Shown: positions 30,458 through 38,208 of the stretch, in pieces
Layout: each line of letters begins with the position of its first letter
Numbering within the stretch: the first letter of the stretch is position 1
From: Brucella anthropi ATCC 49188
Lineage (GTDB): Bacteria; Pseudomonadota; Alphaproteobacteria; Rhizobiales; Rhizobiaceae
Assembly (NCBI RefSeq): GCF_000017405.1
Contig: NC_009667.1
Location: 1,598,001-1,662,000 of the forward strand
DNA: 64,000 nt
Reading direction: 5' to 3'
The notes under the pieces: generated by a model
Seen by the model: only the letters and a program-made list of their open reading frames with translations
The model's database searches: none
Told to the model about the DNA's origin: nothing
Position numbers and translations under genes: made by a program

Positions 30458-31348
30458 ATGAATATCAAGAAGCTTTCCTTTGCTATCGCCGCCGTCCTTC
30501 TAAGCGCGGCAGGGGCACACGCTGAACCGAAAGTCGTCAATCTCTGCACCGGCACCGATGGCGGTCCCTATGCCGTAGCCGGAAAGATGATTGCCGATAT
30601 GGCGAAGGGCGATCCCAATGTCCGCGTTAACGTCATCGTTGATACCGGCGGGACGTGGGCCAATATCCAAAAGACGGTTCTCGGCGACGAATGCGACGCC
30701 ATGATCGGCCAGCCGGACGGTGCGGCATATCTCAAGCGCCAGAACCCCGGCGCGGCTGGTAGCCTCAAGCCAGTCGCCGACTTGCACCGCGAATACCTCC
30801 ATGCGCTTTGCTCGAAAGATAGCGGCGTGTCCGATATCGGCGACCTTGAAAGCGATCCAAAGGGCCACGGCTATTCTATCGCTCTTGGCGATCAAGGTTC
30901 GGGCGCGTGGCTTATCTGGCAGAACTTCGTCGCCGAGGATAGCGATTACGGCGAAGTGCCAGTCAAGACCGAAGGCGACGTTATCGCGCTTGCTGCCGTT
31001 GCTTCGAACGAAACGACTTGCGTTCTCCAACCGGCGGCAATCGGCAATAGCCTTATTCGGCAGGCCGACGAACAATTCGGCGACGGCCTTACGCTTGTCG
31101 GTGTCAACGACCGTGATTTCGATAACGCGACCGATCCGCAGGGCAAGCCGCTTTACACCTACGCGAAAATCCCAAGCGGCACCTATCCGAAGAGCCTGCA
31201 AGGCTGGTTTTCCGGCAAGTCAACGCTGACTTGGTTCGCGAAAGTCTACGTCAATAGCGACCGCTTCACCGACAAGAAGAGCCTGTCGGCATTTATCACC
31301 GCCGTATCGCGCGCCAAGCCCGCAATTCAAGCGCAGTACGGAAAGTAG
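30458..31348 (+). CDS. TAXI-type periplasmic solute-binding protein encoded by the prophage
   Basis: 296 residues from ATG 30458. A signal peptide is clear: basic KK, the hydrophobic LSFAIAAVLLSAAGA, and AHA before EPK. The mature part has the features of TRAP-TAXI binding proteins: VVNLCTGTDGGPYAVAGKMIADMAK near the start (TAXI proteins begin with a similar GTGG.Y motif), VDTGGTWANIQKTVLG, DAMIGQPDGAAYLK, LGDQGSGAWLIWQNF, and the C-terminal FSGKSTLTWFAKVYVNS. There are no TRAP permease genes nearby. It is probably secreted as a lysogenic-conversion factor or repurposed exclusion protein. That role is inferred. Confidence 0.8.
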   Translation: MNIKKLSFAIAAVLLSAAGAHAEPKVVNLCTGTDGGPYAVAGKMIADMAKGDPNVRVNVIVDTGGTWANIQKTVLGDECDAMIGQPDGAAYLKRQNPGAAGSLKPVADLHREYLHALCSKDSGVSDIGDLESDPKGHGYSIALGDQGSGAWLIWQNFVAEDSDYGEVPVKTEGDVIALAAVASNETTCVLQPAAIGNSLIRQADEQFGDGLTLVGVNDRDFDNATDPQGKPLYTYAKIPSGTYPKSLQGWFSGKSTLTWFAKVYVNSDRFTDKKSLSAFITAVSRAKPAIQAQYGK

Positions 31349-31400
31349 GTCGGTAGCGCACCCCTCACGCTACCCGACAGTGAAGGGGGTCGCCGACCCC
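31349..31400 (+). repeat. Paired intercistronic hairpins
   Basis: Two hairpins follow the TAXI-like gene: GTCGGTAGCG with CGCTACCCGAC (one bulge, 31349-31378), and GGGGTC/GACCCC (31386-31400) ahead of a C-rich run. The 120-bp interval to the next gene holds nothing else recognisable. Confidence 0.45.
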
Positions 31401-31467
31401 AAGCCCCCCCGCCCAATGGCGATCCCCTTCATTTCCTCTTTAGGCAATCAAACGCAGGGCCTGAAAA

Positions 31468-31671
31468 ATGGGAACGCTCGAATTCCACTTTAGCAACAGC
31501 GACCGGACCTTGATCGAAAGAGCGCAGCGCGGCGACGCCCTTTCGCCGAACGATGAAGAACGCCTTTCGCTCTTGAACGCCTTCGCGGCGCTCAATTCCG
31601 AACTTTCGGAAAAACCAGACCAGCAAATTAGCCGTGATGGATACGGCGTTGAAGACGGTTCAAAGCAATGA
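31468..31671 (+). CDS. Hypothetical protein, 67 aa
   Basis: Reads MGTLEFHFSNSDRTLIERAQRGDALSPNDEERLSLLNAFAALNSELSEKPDQ in part. Acidic and mostly helical. No family recognised. Stop overlaps the next start. Confidence 0.55.
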   Translation: MGTLEFHFSNSDRTLIERAQRGDALSPNDEERLSLLNAFAALNSELSEKPDQQISRDGYGVEDGSKQ

Positions 31672-31901
31672 ATACGAACGCATTCGCCATCAAAGAAGGT
31701 GGTCAAATCAAGATCGAAACTGTTTCGCCGAACGAACGCGGCGCAAAGGTAAACTGGCTTTGCGTTAACGGTTGGATGGTCTATGCGCGCGTTTCTGACG
31801 CCGAAATCGACCAAGCATTCGGCCAGTTCCAGAAAGCGCGCGATGGCAAGCCCAATTGCCCGCAGTTGGTCCCGGTCGCCGTACTTGAAGGTGCGGCATG
31901 A
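31668..31901 (+). CDS. Hypothetical protein, 77 aa
   Basis: MNTNAFAIKEGGQIKIETVSPNERGAKVNWLCVNGWMVYARVSDAEIDQAFGQFQKARDGK, a mixed beta-then-helix protein. Overlap with both neighbours suggests coupling to the RecE-like gene. Unknown. Confidence 0.55.
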   Translation: MNTNAFAIKEGGQIKIETVSPNERGAKVNWLCVNGWMVYARVSDAEIDQAFGQFQKARDGKPNCPQLVPVAVLEGAA

Positions 31902-32824
31902 TCTACGAACACGCGGACGGACTATATTTCGGCCTTGAGGACGCGATCTATCACGCCGATCCGGCGTTAGGATCGACCAACCACAAGATGCTTGCCGTTT
32001 CACCGGAAGGCTATTGGCACGGCTCGAATTACAATCCGGCGCGTCCGTCCGATAAGGACACCGACGCCCGCGCTCTTGGGCGCGGCGTCCATAAGGCGGC
32101 GCTAGAAGGTCTTTCCGAGTTTCGAAAGAACTTCGTCCGTAGGCCGGAGAACTTCGAACGCCTGACGGAAAAGTCGAGGGCGCTCCTTGCGCCGCGCGGC
32201 GAAACAATTCTTTCCGGCGCGAATTACGACCGCGCGCTTTTGGCATCAGCAATGATCCGGGCGCATCCCGATCTTGTAAATTCGCTGGACGGCGGTGCGC
32301 CGGAAGTTTCGATCTTCTGGACTATTGAAGTCGATGGAAAACCTGTTCGATGCAAAGGTCGCTTCGACTTCCTCAAGCCGCGAGCAATCGTTGACCTCAA
32401 GTCGATTTCGATAACGCAACCGCATCCTTTTCAGGTGCTTTGCATCCGGGCAATTCGCCGTTTCCGGTATCTGGTTCAAACCGGGCTTTATCTTGAGGGG
32501 CGAAAGCTGGTCCGCCAATTCATTCGCGAAGGCCGAGTTTACGGCGACGCGCCGCCTGAATTGGTCGAGCGGCTTGGCGAGGAAAAGGAATTCGCCTTCG
32601 TCTTTATCTTTTGGGCTTCGGACGGCCCGCCTCTGGTTTGGTCTACTCAAATCTCACCGGGCAATCCGATCCTTGCCGATAGCTACAGCATCATCGAGCA
32701 AGCCCGCATCAACTTCGTCAACTATCGCGAACGTTTCGGCACCGAAGCCCTTTGGCTGGATTACCAGCCGCTTGCGGAGCTTACCGCAAGCGACTTCGAA
32801 GGCGCTTACGGCGGCAACTGGTAA
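31898..32824 (+). CDS. RecE-like PD-(D/E)XK exonuclease
   Basis: 308 residues. RALGRGVHKAALEG near the N-terminus is the family's glycine/histidine motif. The metal site is CKGRFDFLKPRAIVDLKSI (Asp, then DLK), and RFRYLVQTGLYLEG is the family-specific Tyr/Gln helix. This matches the phage putative exodeoxyribonuclease 8 group. It would resect DNA ends in phage recombination. It lies upstream of a DnaQ-like exonuclease and a possible annealing protein, the arrangement expected of a recombination module. Confidence 0.85.
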   Translation: MIYEHADGLYFGLEDAIYHADPALGSTNHKMLAVSPEGYWHGSNYNPARPSDKDTDARALGRGVHKAALEGLSEFRKNFVRRPENFERLTEKSRALLAPRGETILSGANYDRALLASAMIRAHPDLVNSLDGGAPEVSIFWTIEVDGKPVRCKGRFDFLKPRAIVDLKSISITQPHPFQVLCIRAIRRFRYLVQTGLYLEGRKLVRQFIREGRVYGDAPPELVERLGEEKEFAFVFIFWASDGPPLVWSTQISPGNPILADSYSIIEQARINFVNYRERFGTEALWLDYQPLAELTASDFEGAYGGNW

Positions 32825-32840
32825 AAAGGAGAAAACAAGA

Positions 32841-33587
32841 ATGGAAGTGACTGCTAAGCACAACGAACCGCCGCTTTCGGATCGTCTGGCAATCGACCAT
32901 GAAACTCTGACCGAACGTGTCGCCGACCTTCTCACTTTGGCGCGAGAAACGATCCCGGCAGAAATCACAACCGACGATGAAAACAGTAAAATCGGCGATG
33001 TTGTGAAGGGAATTCGCAAGCTCCTGACGGAAATTGCTAATGCGAAGGACACCGAAAAGCGTCCGCATCTCGACGCTAACAAAATCATCGAAGACTTCTT
33101 CAAAACGCTAACCGAACGGCTGACAAAAGGCCGCGACGTGATTGAGGCGCGCGGAAAGAAGTTTCTCGACAAGAAGGCGGCGGACGAACGCCAGCGCCGC
33201 GAAGATGCCGCGCAGGCAGCGCGTGAAGAAGCGGAACGCAAGCTTCAAGAAGCGCAGGTTGCCGAAGATCAAGGCAAAGACGTTCATGCTGAAATCAAGC
33301 TGGAACAGGCCACGCAAGCCGACCGGCGAGCGCAGATTATTGAGAAGGCAGTAGACGAAAGCGCCGCCGACATGGCCCGCACTCGGCTTGCTGGCGGCGG
33401 TGTATCGACGCTCCGCACGACGTGGAATTTCACTGTCGAAGACCACGCGAACGTCGATTTGAACGCTCTGCGCTCCTTCTTCTCAAACTCCGATATCGAA
33501 AAAGCAATTCGGGGCTTCGTTCGCTCCGGTGGTCGGCAACTTCGCGGGGTCAAAATCTATGAAGACACCGCCGCTTCCTACAGGTGA
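32841..33587 (+). CDS. Coiled-coil recombination-module protein
   Basis: 248 residues. A long helix (EARGKKFLDKKAADERQRREDAAQAAREEAERKLQEAQ in pieces) precedes a C-terminal domain: STLRTTWNFTVEDHANVDLNALRSFFSNSDIEKAIRGFVRSGGRQLRGVKIYEDTAAS. That C-terminal pattern is shared by phage proteins found beside RecE-type nucleases. Function unestablished. Preceded by AGGAG. Confidence 0.6.
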   Translation: MEVTAKHNEPPLSDRLAIDHETLTERVADLLTLARETIPAEITTDDENSKIGDVVKGIRKLLTEIANAKDTEKRPHLDANKIIEDFFKTLTERLTKGRDVIEARGKKFLDKKAADERQRREDAAQAAREEAERKLQEAQVAEDQGKDVHAEIKLEQATQADRRAQIIEKAVDESAADMARTRLAGGGVSTLRTTWNFTVEDHANVDLNALRSFFSNSDIEKAIRGFVRSGGRQLRGVKIYEDTAASYR

Positions 33588-33590
33588 TTA

Positions 33591-34232
33591 ATGGAACCGC
33601 AGGCAAAATATTTGACGTTCGACACTGAAACGAACGGCCTTTTCAACTTCAAGCTTCCGGCGGACGCCGAAGGTCAGCCGCGCCTTGCGCACCTTGCTAT
33701 GATTTGGGCCGACGAAGACGGCAACGAAATCAAGCGCAAGGATTATTATATCCGGCCCGATGGCTGGACCATGCCGCAGGGGCCGGGATCAGCAGGCGCG
33801 GTCAATGGTTTGACTGACGAATTCCTTATGGAAAACGGCGGTCATATCGATGCGGTTCTTCACGCCTACACTCGTGAAATTGAGCGCGGCTTGATCGCGG
33901 TAGCCTTCAACGCACAATACGACCTCAAGATCATGCGCGGCGAATTGCGCCGCGCCGGTATGCCTGACCTCTTCGAAAAGACGCTGAATATTTGCGTCAT
34001 GCGTCCGATGACCGGCCTTTGCCAACTGCCTAAGCGGAACGGTTTTGGCTTCAAGTTTCCGAAGCTCTCCGAAGCCCTGGAATATTTCGGACATTCGCTG
34101 GAAGGCGCTCACCAAGCGATCAATGACGCCGAAGGCGCTCTTATCGTCATGCGGGAATTGATGCGTATCGGTCGCCTACCCGAACCGGCGGTTCACTACG
34201 CGAAGAACCGGCCCGACGAAGCCGCCGCTTAA
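33591..34232 (+). CDS. DnaQ-like 3'-5' exonuclease (DEDD)
   Basis: 213 residues. YLTFDTETNGLF supplies the first Asp and Glu, AFNAQYDLKIMRGELRR the second Asp, and GAHQAINDAEGALIVMRELM the His and last Asp. This is the DEDDh class related to DNA polymerase III epsilon and RNase T. It probably trims DNA in the recombination module. Confidence 0.85.
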   Translation: MEPQAKYLTFDTETNGLFNFKLPADAEGQPRLAHLAMIWADEDGNEIKRKDYYIRPDGWTMPQGPGSAGAVNGLTDEFLMENGGHIDAVLHAYTREIERGLIAVAFNAQYDLKIMRGELRRAGMPDLFEKTLNICVMRPMTGLCQLPKRNGFGFKFPKLSEALEYFGHSLEGAHQAINDAEGALIVMRELMRIGRLPEPAVHYAKNRPDEAAA

Positions 34233-34261
34233 TCCGAAATCGACAGACAGGAGGCCCCGAA

Positions 34262-35437
34262 ATGTCGGGACAGGAAATAACTACCCAAGATGGTGAGATT
34301 GTTGAAAGCACGACGGTTTCCGTTGCTGCCGAAGGCTCAAATCTTAGCCTTATCGTTCGCGCAGAAATTGACGCGCAAATCGTCACGGCAAAGCGCTTTC
34401 CGCGCGTCCTTAGCCGAGTGATTAGCAATATCACGACACTTGCGACGCTGGACGAAGAAACCGCGTCCGAAATGCTTTACGCGCTCGTTCGCAAGAAAAA
34501 GCAGAAGAACAAGAACGCGCAGGCGAAGGACGAAGAGAACAAGCCCATTGAAGGGCCTAGCATTCGTCTGGCGGAGGTCGCCGCGCAACAATGGGGCAAC
34601 TGCCGCATTGAAGCCCGCGTTATCGACGTCAACCGCACGGAAAAATATGTCGAAGCGGAAGGCATATTTATGGACCTTGAAACGAACATGGCGTCGAAAG
34701 CCACTGTTCGCCGCAGGATTTCGACAAGCAGCGGGTTCCTGTTTTCCGATGACATGATCAACGTTACGTCGAACGCAGCCTGCGCCATTGCCAAGCGTAA
34801 TGCGATCTTGGCGGGCATTCCGCGCGGCGTATATCGGCAGGCGTATATCGAAGCCCGGAAGCTTGTCGCCGGAACGGCTGAAACGCTGTCTTCGAACCGC
34901 GAGAAGGCAATCAAGGCGTTTGCTACCTTCGGTGTAACGCCGGAACAGATTTTCGAAGTCCTTGGCGTCGAAGGCGAGCGCGATATCAAGACGGATCATA
35001 TCGCAACGCTCCGCGCGTTGTTCGCCACGCTCAAGAGCGGCGAAGCGACGGTCGAAGAAACCTTCGGCAAGGCGGAGCCGGACCACAAGGCGGTTACAAA
35101 TCCTCTTGACGACAAGCCGTCCGACGATGCTGCCGCGAACGGCAACGAAGAAGCCGCGACGGCTGAAAAAGCCAGTTCTGACGCTAAGGAAGAACAGCAG
35201 GGCGACGCCAAGGACGCCGAAGCCTCTGTCGAAACTGCCGCCGCTAAGACACCGGAAGAAATTGCCGCCGAAACCGACGCCGCCTATGCGCGCGGCGAAG
35301 AGGCAAAGGCGAAAGGTATGCCGCCCAAAGCTATGCCTTCCGATTTCAAAAAGGCCGGGCATGAACATCAAGCCGAAGCTTGGACCGCTGGCTATGAGGG
35401 CCGCGATCTTCGCGAAGCCGGATCGGAAGAGGAATAG
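34262..35437 (+). CDS. Phage protein, possible single-strand annealing protein
   Basis: 391 residues. A conserved-looking segment (GPSIRLAEVAAQQWGNCRIEARVIDVNRTEKYVEAEGIFMDLETNMASKATVRRRIST, then DDMINVTSNAACAIAKRNAILAGIPRGVYRQAYIEA) is followed by a long acidic low-complexity linker and a C-terminal helix. Position after exonuclease genes suggests an annealing role like Erf/RecT, but the sequence has no classical motif that I recognise. It could also be a general phage accessory protein. Confidence 0.5.
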   Translation: MSGQEITTQDGEIVESTTVSVAAEGSNLSLIVRAEIDAQIVTAKRFPRVLSRVISNITTLATLDEETASEMLYALVRKKKQKNKNAQAKDEENKPIEGPSIRLAEVAAQQWGNCRIEARVIDVNRTEKYVEAEGIFMDLETNMASKATVRRRISTSSGFLFSDDMINVTSNAACAIAKRNAILAGIPRGVYRQAYIEARKLVAGTAETLSSNREKAIKAFATFGVTPEQIFEVLGVEGERDIKTDHIATLRALFATLKSGEATVEETFGKAEPDHKAVTNPLDDKPSDDAAANGNEEAATAEKASSDAKEEQQGDAKDAEASVETAAAKTPEEIAAETDAAYARGEEAKAKGMPPKAMPSDFKKAGHEHQAEAWTAGYEGRDLREAGSEEE

Positions 35438-35440
35438 GCC

Positions 35441-35785
35441 ATGAAGATCGCTGCCAGAATAGACAAGGGAACTTACCTTGTGGAAATGACGACTATCGAA
35501 GTCGCCCGCGCTGCTGGTTTCACTGACGATTGGGATAGTGAATTCAACAAAGCAGCAGGTCAGTACGTTCGCGAAAATGGTTTGCGGATAGGCACGCAAA
35601 TTGAAGTGAACGCAGCCTATACGTTCCACCGCAGGATTTCGGAGAATTCCGAAAAGGCAAAGAACTCCGCGAATGTTCTACGGGCGCTTGCGGAAATGCT
35701 CGAAAGTGGATTGCCGCACGTAGTTCTTCCGCCTGCCGAAGAAACGCCAAAGCCCGAAGGGGCTGGCGGGGCTGGTGTCGAATGA
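35441..35785 (+). CDS. Hypothetical protein, 114 aa
   Basis: Starts MKIAARIDKGTYLVEMTTIEVARAAGF. Middle KAAGQYVRENGLRIGTQIEVNAAYTFHRRISEN has a beta-strand feel, and the tail is proline- and glycine-rich. No recognised family. Its stop overlaps the start of the next gene. Confidence 0.55.
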   Translation: MKIAARIDKGTYLVEMTTIEVARAAGFTDDWDSEFNKAAGQYVRENGLRIGTQIEVNAAYTFHRRISENSEKAKNSANVLRALAEMLESGLPHVVLPPAEETPKPEGAGGAGVE

Positions 35786-36126
35786 CGGCCAACGCAAAGC
35801 CAGCGGAAGCAATCGAGTTTTCGACGCGCGCTTCCGAAGTCCTTGATCGGTCGATTTCAATCCACCGCGCCGCGATCCGGCGCAACGCTGACAGGCTTCG
35901 GACGATCCAGACGGATCGGGCCGAAGCGGTCGCCCGGATTGACGACGAACTCTTCGAAGCGGAACGCGCCTTCATTGAAAAGAAAAAGCGGCTCTTGGGC
36001 GAAAAGGCGGACTTCTGCGCTCACGCAGACAAGGAAATCGCCGCGCTTACTCGCCTGACGGAAGCGAGCAAACTTGCCCTTGGTGAGCTTGTCCGCGCGG
36101 AAGGGGATAGCGATGCAAAAGTCTGA
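35782..36126 (+). CDS. Hypothetical coiled-coil protein, 114 aa
   Basis: Highly helical: ASEVLDRSISIHRAAIRRNADRLRTIQTDRAEAVARIDDELFEAERAFIEKKKRLLGEKADFCAHADKEIAALTRL. Likely a coiled coil. Unknown role. Confidence 0.55.
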   Translation: MTANAKPAEAIEFSTRASEVLDRSISIHRAAIRRNADRLRTIQTDRAEAVARIDDELFEAERAFIEKKKRLLGEKADFCAHADKEIAALTRLTEASKLALGELVRAEGDSDAKV

Positions 36127-36397
36127 CTGCTTGCATTGCCGTCTTCTCCAAACGGTCAATGATTTCGCCGAAGAATTCGGAAGTGAGGAACAGCCGCTTA
36201 ACCTGTCCGAAATTCTGACCGACGTCGCGATTTTTGCGGTTGACCTCATTTGCATGACGGTCAGCGAGCCGGAGCATCGATCCGCAGCGAGCAACGATCT
36301 GATGCTTCGGTACGCACACACGTTGCATCACCGCTTGAACAATTCGGATGCAAGCGACGGCGAAGAAACGCCGCCGCCGTCAGCGGTCCATCACTGA
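36113..36397 (+). CDS. Hypothetical protein, 94 aa
   Basis: ATG 36113 lies inside the end of the previous gene. It begins MQKSDCLHCRLLQTVNDFAEEFGSEEQPLNLSEILTDVAIFAVDLICMTVSEPEH. The CxxC near the start and several His are compatible with metal binding. Not recognised. Confidence 0.55.
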   Translation: MQKSDCLHCRLLQTVNDFAEEFGSEEQPLNLSEILTDVAIFAVDLICMTVSEPEHRSAASNDLMLRYAHTLHHRLNNSDASDGEETPPPSAVHH

Positions 36398-36428
36398 TCC
36401 CAAAGCCATAAAAAGGAGTTCTAGAACT

Positions 36429-36641
36429 ATGGCGAACGAAAAAGGCATCGCAGTAACGATCAAGGGCTTTATCCCGGTCAATCCGCAAGACCTTGAGGGC
36501 CACAGCAAGGCTATTGCGGTCGCGTTGCAGGCCAAGAACGGTGATTTCGCCGCTTTGAAAAGCCCGGATATCGAATTCCGCGTTGAAGAATTCAGCGCTG
36601 ACCCGGTGACACGCCGTTCGAAAGATACGGCTTCCGAATAA
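36429..36641 (+). CDS. Hypothetical protein, 70 aa
   Basis: ATG 36429 follows AGGAG. The protein (MANEKGIAVTIKGFIPVNPQDLEGHSKAIAVALQAKNGDFAALKSPDIEFRVEEF) has alternating strand and helix. No family known to me. Confidence 0.6.
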   Translation: MANEKGIAVTIKGFIPVNPQDLEGHSKAIAVALQAKNGDFAALKSPDIEFRVEEFSADPVTRRSKDTASE

Positions 36642-36649
36642 CCAGAAAC

Positions 36650-36672
36650 GGCGACCGCGCTATGCGGTCGCC
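36650..36672 (+). repeat. Intercistronic hairpin
   Basis: Perfect 9-bp stem GGCGACCGC/GCGGTCGCC with a five-base loop, nine bases after a stop codon. Same design as the hairpin at 30258. Confidence 0.5.
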
Positions 36673-36692
36673 AATACATCGGGGCGAATTGA

Positions 36693-36899
36693 ATGGAACG
36701 GTTTAGCGCGCAGGAAAAGCTTGCGGAGTTAGAACGCGAAATCACCTTCCGGCACAGAACCTATAGCCGGTTGGTCAAAGCGGGGAAAATGAAGCTTCCC
36801 GAAGCGCAGCGCCGAATTCAACTCTTGACCGATATCGCCAACGACTACCGGAACGCGGCTTCGAATGAGCCGGACCTTTTCAAGAGGAAGATCACATGA
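36693..36899 (+). CDS. Hypothetical protein, 68 aa
   Basis: Helical: QEKLAELEREITFRHRTYSRLVKAGKMKLPEAQRRIQLLTDIANDYRN. Resembles small phage helical-hairpin proteins. The four-base overlap with the next gene suggests translational coupling. Confidence 0.55.
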   Translation: MERFSAQEKLAELEREITFRHRTYSRLVKAGKMKLPEAQRRIQLLTDIANDYRNAASNEPDLFKRKIT

Positions 36900-37207
36900 G
36901 CGATGCAATGAACAAGTTTGCCGGAAAAGAAGACGCGATGAAACTTGTCATGGATGAAGTTCGAGGCGAACTGGAAGAGCTTTACGAGCGTTTTGCCGCC
37001 CGTCTCAAGGTTGCCCTTGGAGATAAGTTTCACCACAACGACCCCGTTGTCGGCTTGGGTATGGCGTTTGGGATCGCTCTTGGCGGTCAGATTTATAAAC
37101 AACAGGAAGTGCCAGAATTGATGCGAGCGCTTTTCGCCGAGCGCATCTTTTCCGATACGAAACAATTTGGCGTGTCCGCCGCAGCGTTCGGGCTGAAAAA
37201 TGGTTGA
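36896..37207 (+). CDS. Hypothetical protein, 103 aa
   Basis: MNKFAGKEDAMKLVMDEVRGELEELYERFAARLKVALGDKFHHNDPVVGLGMAFGIALGGQIYKQQEVP has helical regions and a glycine-rich turn. Unknown. Overlaps the J-domain gene. Confidence 0.55.
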   Translation: MSDAMNKFAGKEDAMKLVMDEVRGELEELYERFAARLKVALGDKFHHNDPVVGLGMAFGIALGGQIYKQQEVPELMRALFAERIFSDTKQFGVSAAAFGLKNG

Positions 37208-37787
37208 AGTCGCTGCTTATCCGCTCAACTGGCCGGAAACGATGCCGCGCGCAAAAAACCGCGAAAAAGGCCAGTTTCGTACAACACTATCGGCGGCGCT
37301 CAAAAATGTAGAGACGGCCTTGAGCGCCTTCGGTCGCGACAGTGGTAGGGCGATAGCCGATCTTGTCATTTCGTCCAATGTTACGCTTGGCGTAAGCAGA
37401 CCCGCCGATCCGGGTGTCGCAATCTGGTTTCGTTGGGATGGGGAAATGCGCTGCATTGCAGTGGACCGTTACCAGACGGTCGAAGCCAATTTGCAAGCTA
37501 TTTTCCACGTCCTTGACGCACGCCGAACCGAGCTTAGGCACGGCACGCTTGCGCTCGTTCGCGCGACTTTCCAAGGCTTCAAGGCCCTTCCGTCGCCGGG
37601 AAAGAGAGAATGGCGCGCCGTATTCAGCTTCGCGCCGGGGAAGAACCCGCCGGAGGACGAAATAGAAGCGCGTTATCGTGCGCGCGCAAAGCAATTCCAT
37701 CCTGACGCGCCGGGCGGATCGCATGAGGCTATGGCCGAACTCAATCGAGCGCGTGAAGAAGCCCTTGCGGAAATTCGGGGTGAATAA
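37200..37787 (+). CDS. J-domain protein
   Basis: 195 residues. The last part carries a J-domain-like helix pair with HPD: IEARYRARAKQFHPDAPGGSHEAMAELNRAREEALA, the signature that stimulates Hsp70 (DnaK). The first 130 residues (LVISSNVTLGVSRPADPGVAIWFRWDGEMRCIAVDRYQTVEANLQAIFHVLDARRTELRHGT) are of an unrecognised type. It might recruit host DnaK for phage replication or assembly, as other phage-linked J proteins do, but this is inference. Confidence 0.75.
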   Translation: MVEVAAYPLNWPETMPRAKNREKGQFRTTLSAALKNVETALSAFGRDSGRAIADLVISSNVTLGVSRPADPGVAIWFRWDGEMRCIAVDRYQTVEANLQAIFHVLDARRTELRHGTLALVRATFQGFKALPSPGKREWRAVFSFAPGKNPPEDEIEARYRARAKQFHPDAPGGSHEAMAELNRAREEALAEIRGE

Positions 37788-37964
37788 ATGGGAGCCGCGC
37801 GTCACTATCTCTTGATCGAAGTTGAAGGATCGGAAGCCGCTATCGGCGAACTTTGGCGCGAAACTAAAACAATACTCGACAAGCACAAAGTCAGCTTGCG
37901 CCGCGCATCACGCGGCGAAATCCCCGACCATAAAACGACTTTGAAAGGCGGCTCTAATGCCTAG
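37788..37964 (+). CDS. Hypothetical protein, 58 aa
   Basis: A short gene starting one base after the J-domain stop. It reads MGAARHYLLIEVEGSEAAIG then ELWRETKTILDKHKVSLRRASRGEIPDHKTTLKGG. It overlaps the lipoprotein start by eight bases. Strand-helix-strand in outline. Not recognised. Confidence 0.55.
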   Translation: MGAARHYLLIEVEGSEAAIGELWRETKTILDKHKVSLRRASRGEIPDHKTTLKGGSNA

Positions 37965-38208
37965 GGTTTCGCTGCTTACCTTACCTTTTCTCGCGGTGTC
38001 GCTTTCCGCTTGTGGTGACGGGGATATTCAATCGCCGCGCCAAGTTTGTTCTGAGCGTGGACCCGAAAAGTACGTCTATTCGCGAGGCGGTGGCTACCGC
38101 TATTCCGACTGTGTGCGCTACGAAATCCGCTGTCTTGCACCGCTCAAGCTTTTTGAACGGCAGGACGGCAAGCTTGTTTGCCGCCTTGATCCGGGGGTAA
38201 GTCAATGA
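37957..38208 (+). CDS. Phage lipoprotein, 83 aa
   Basis: A lipobox is clear: MPRVSLLTLPFLAVSLSAC with the Cys at residue 19, followed by a short Gly/Asp linker. The mature part has several further cysteines (VCSERG, DCVRYEIRC, VCRLD) and a VYSRGGGYRYSDCV segment. Small cysteine-rich lipoproteins of this kind occur in prophages and are often surface-exclusion or host-modifying factors. The role here is not established. Confidence 0.75.
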   Translation: MPRVSLLTLPFLAVSLSACGDGDIQSPRQVCSERGPEKYVYSRGGGYRYSDCVRYEIRCLAPLKLFERQDGKLVCRLDPGVSQ

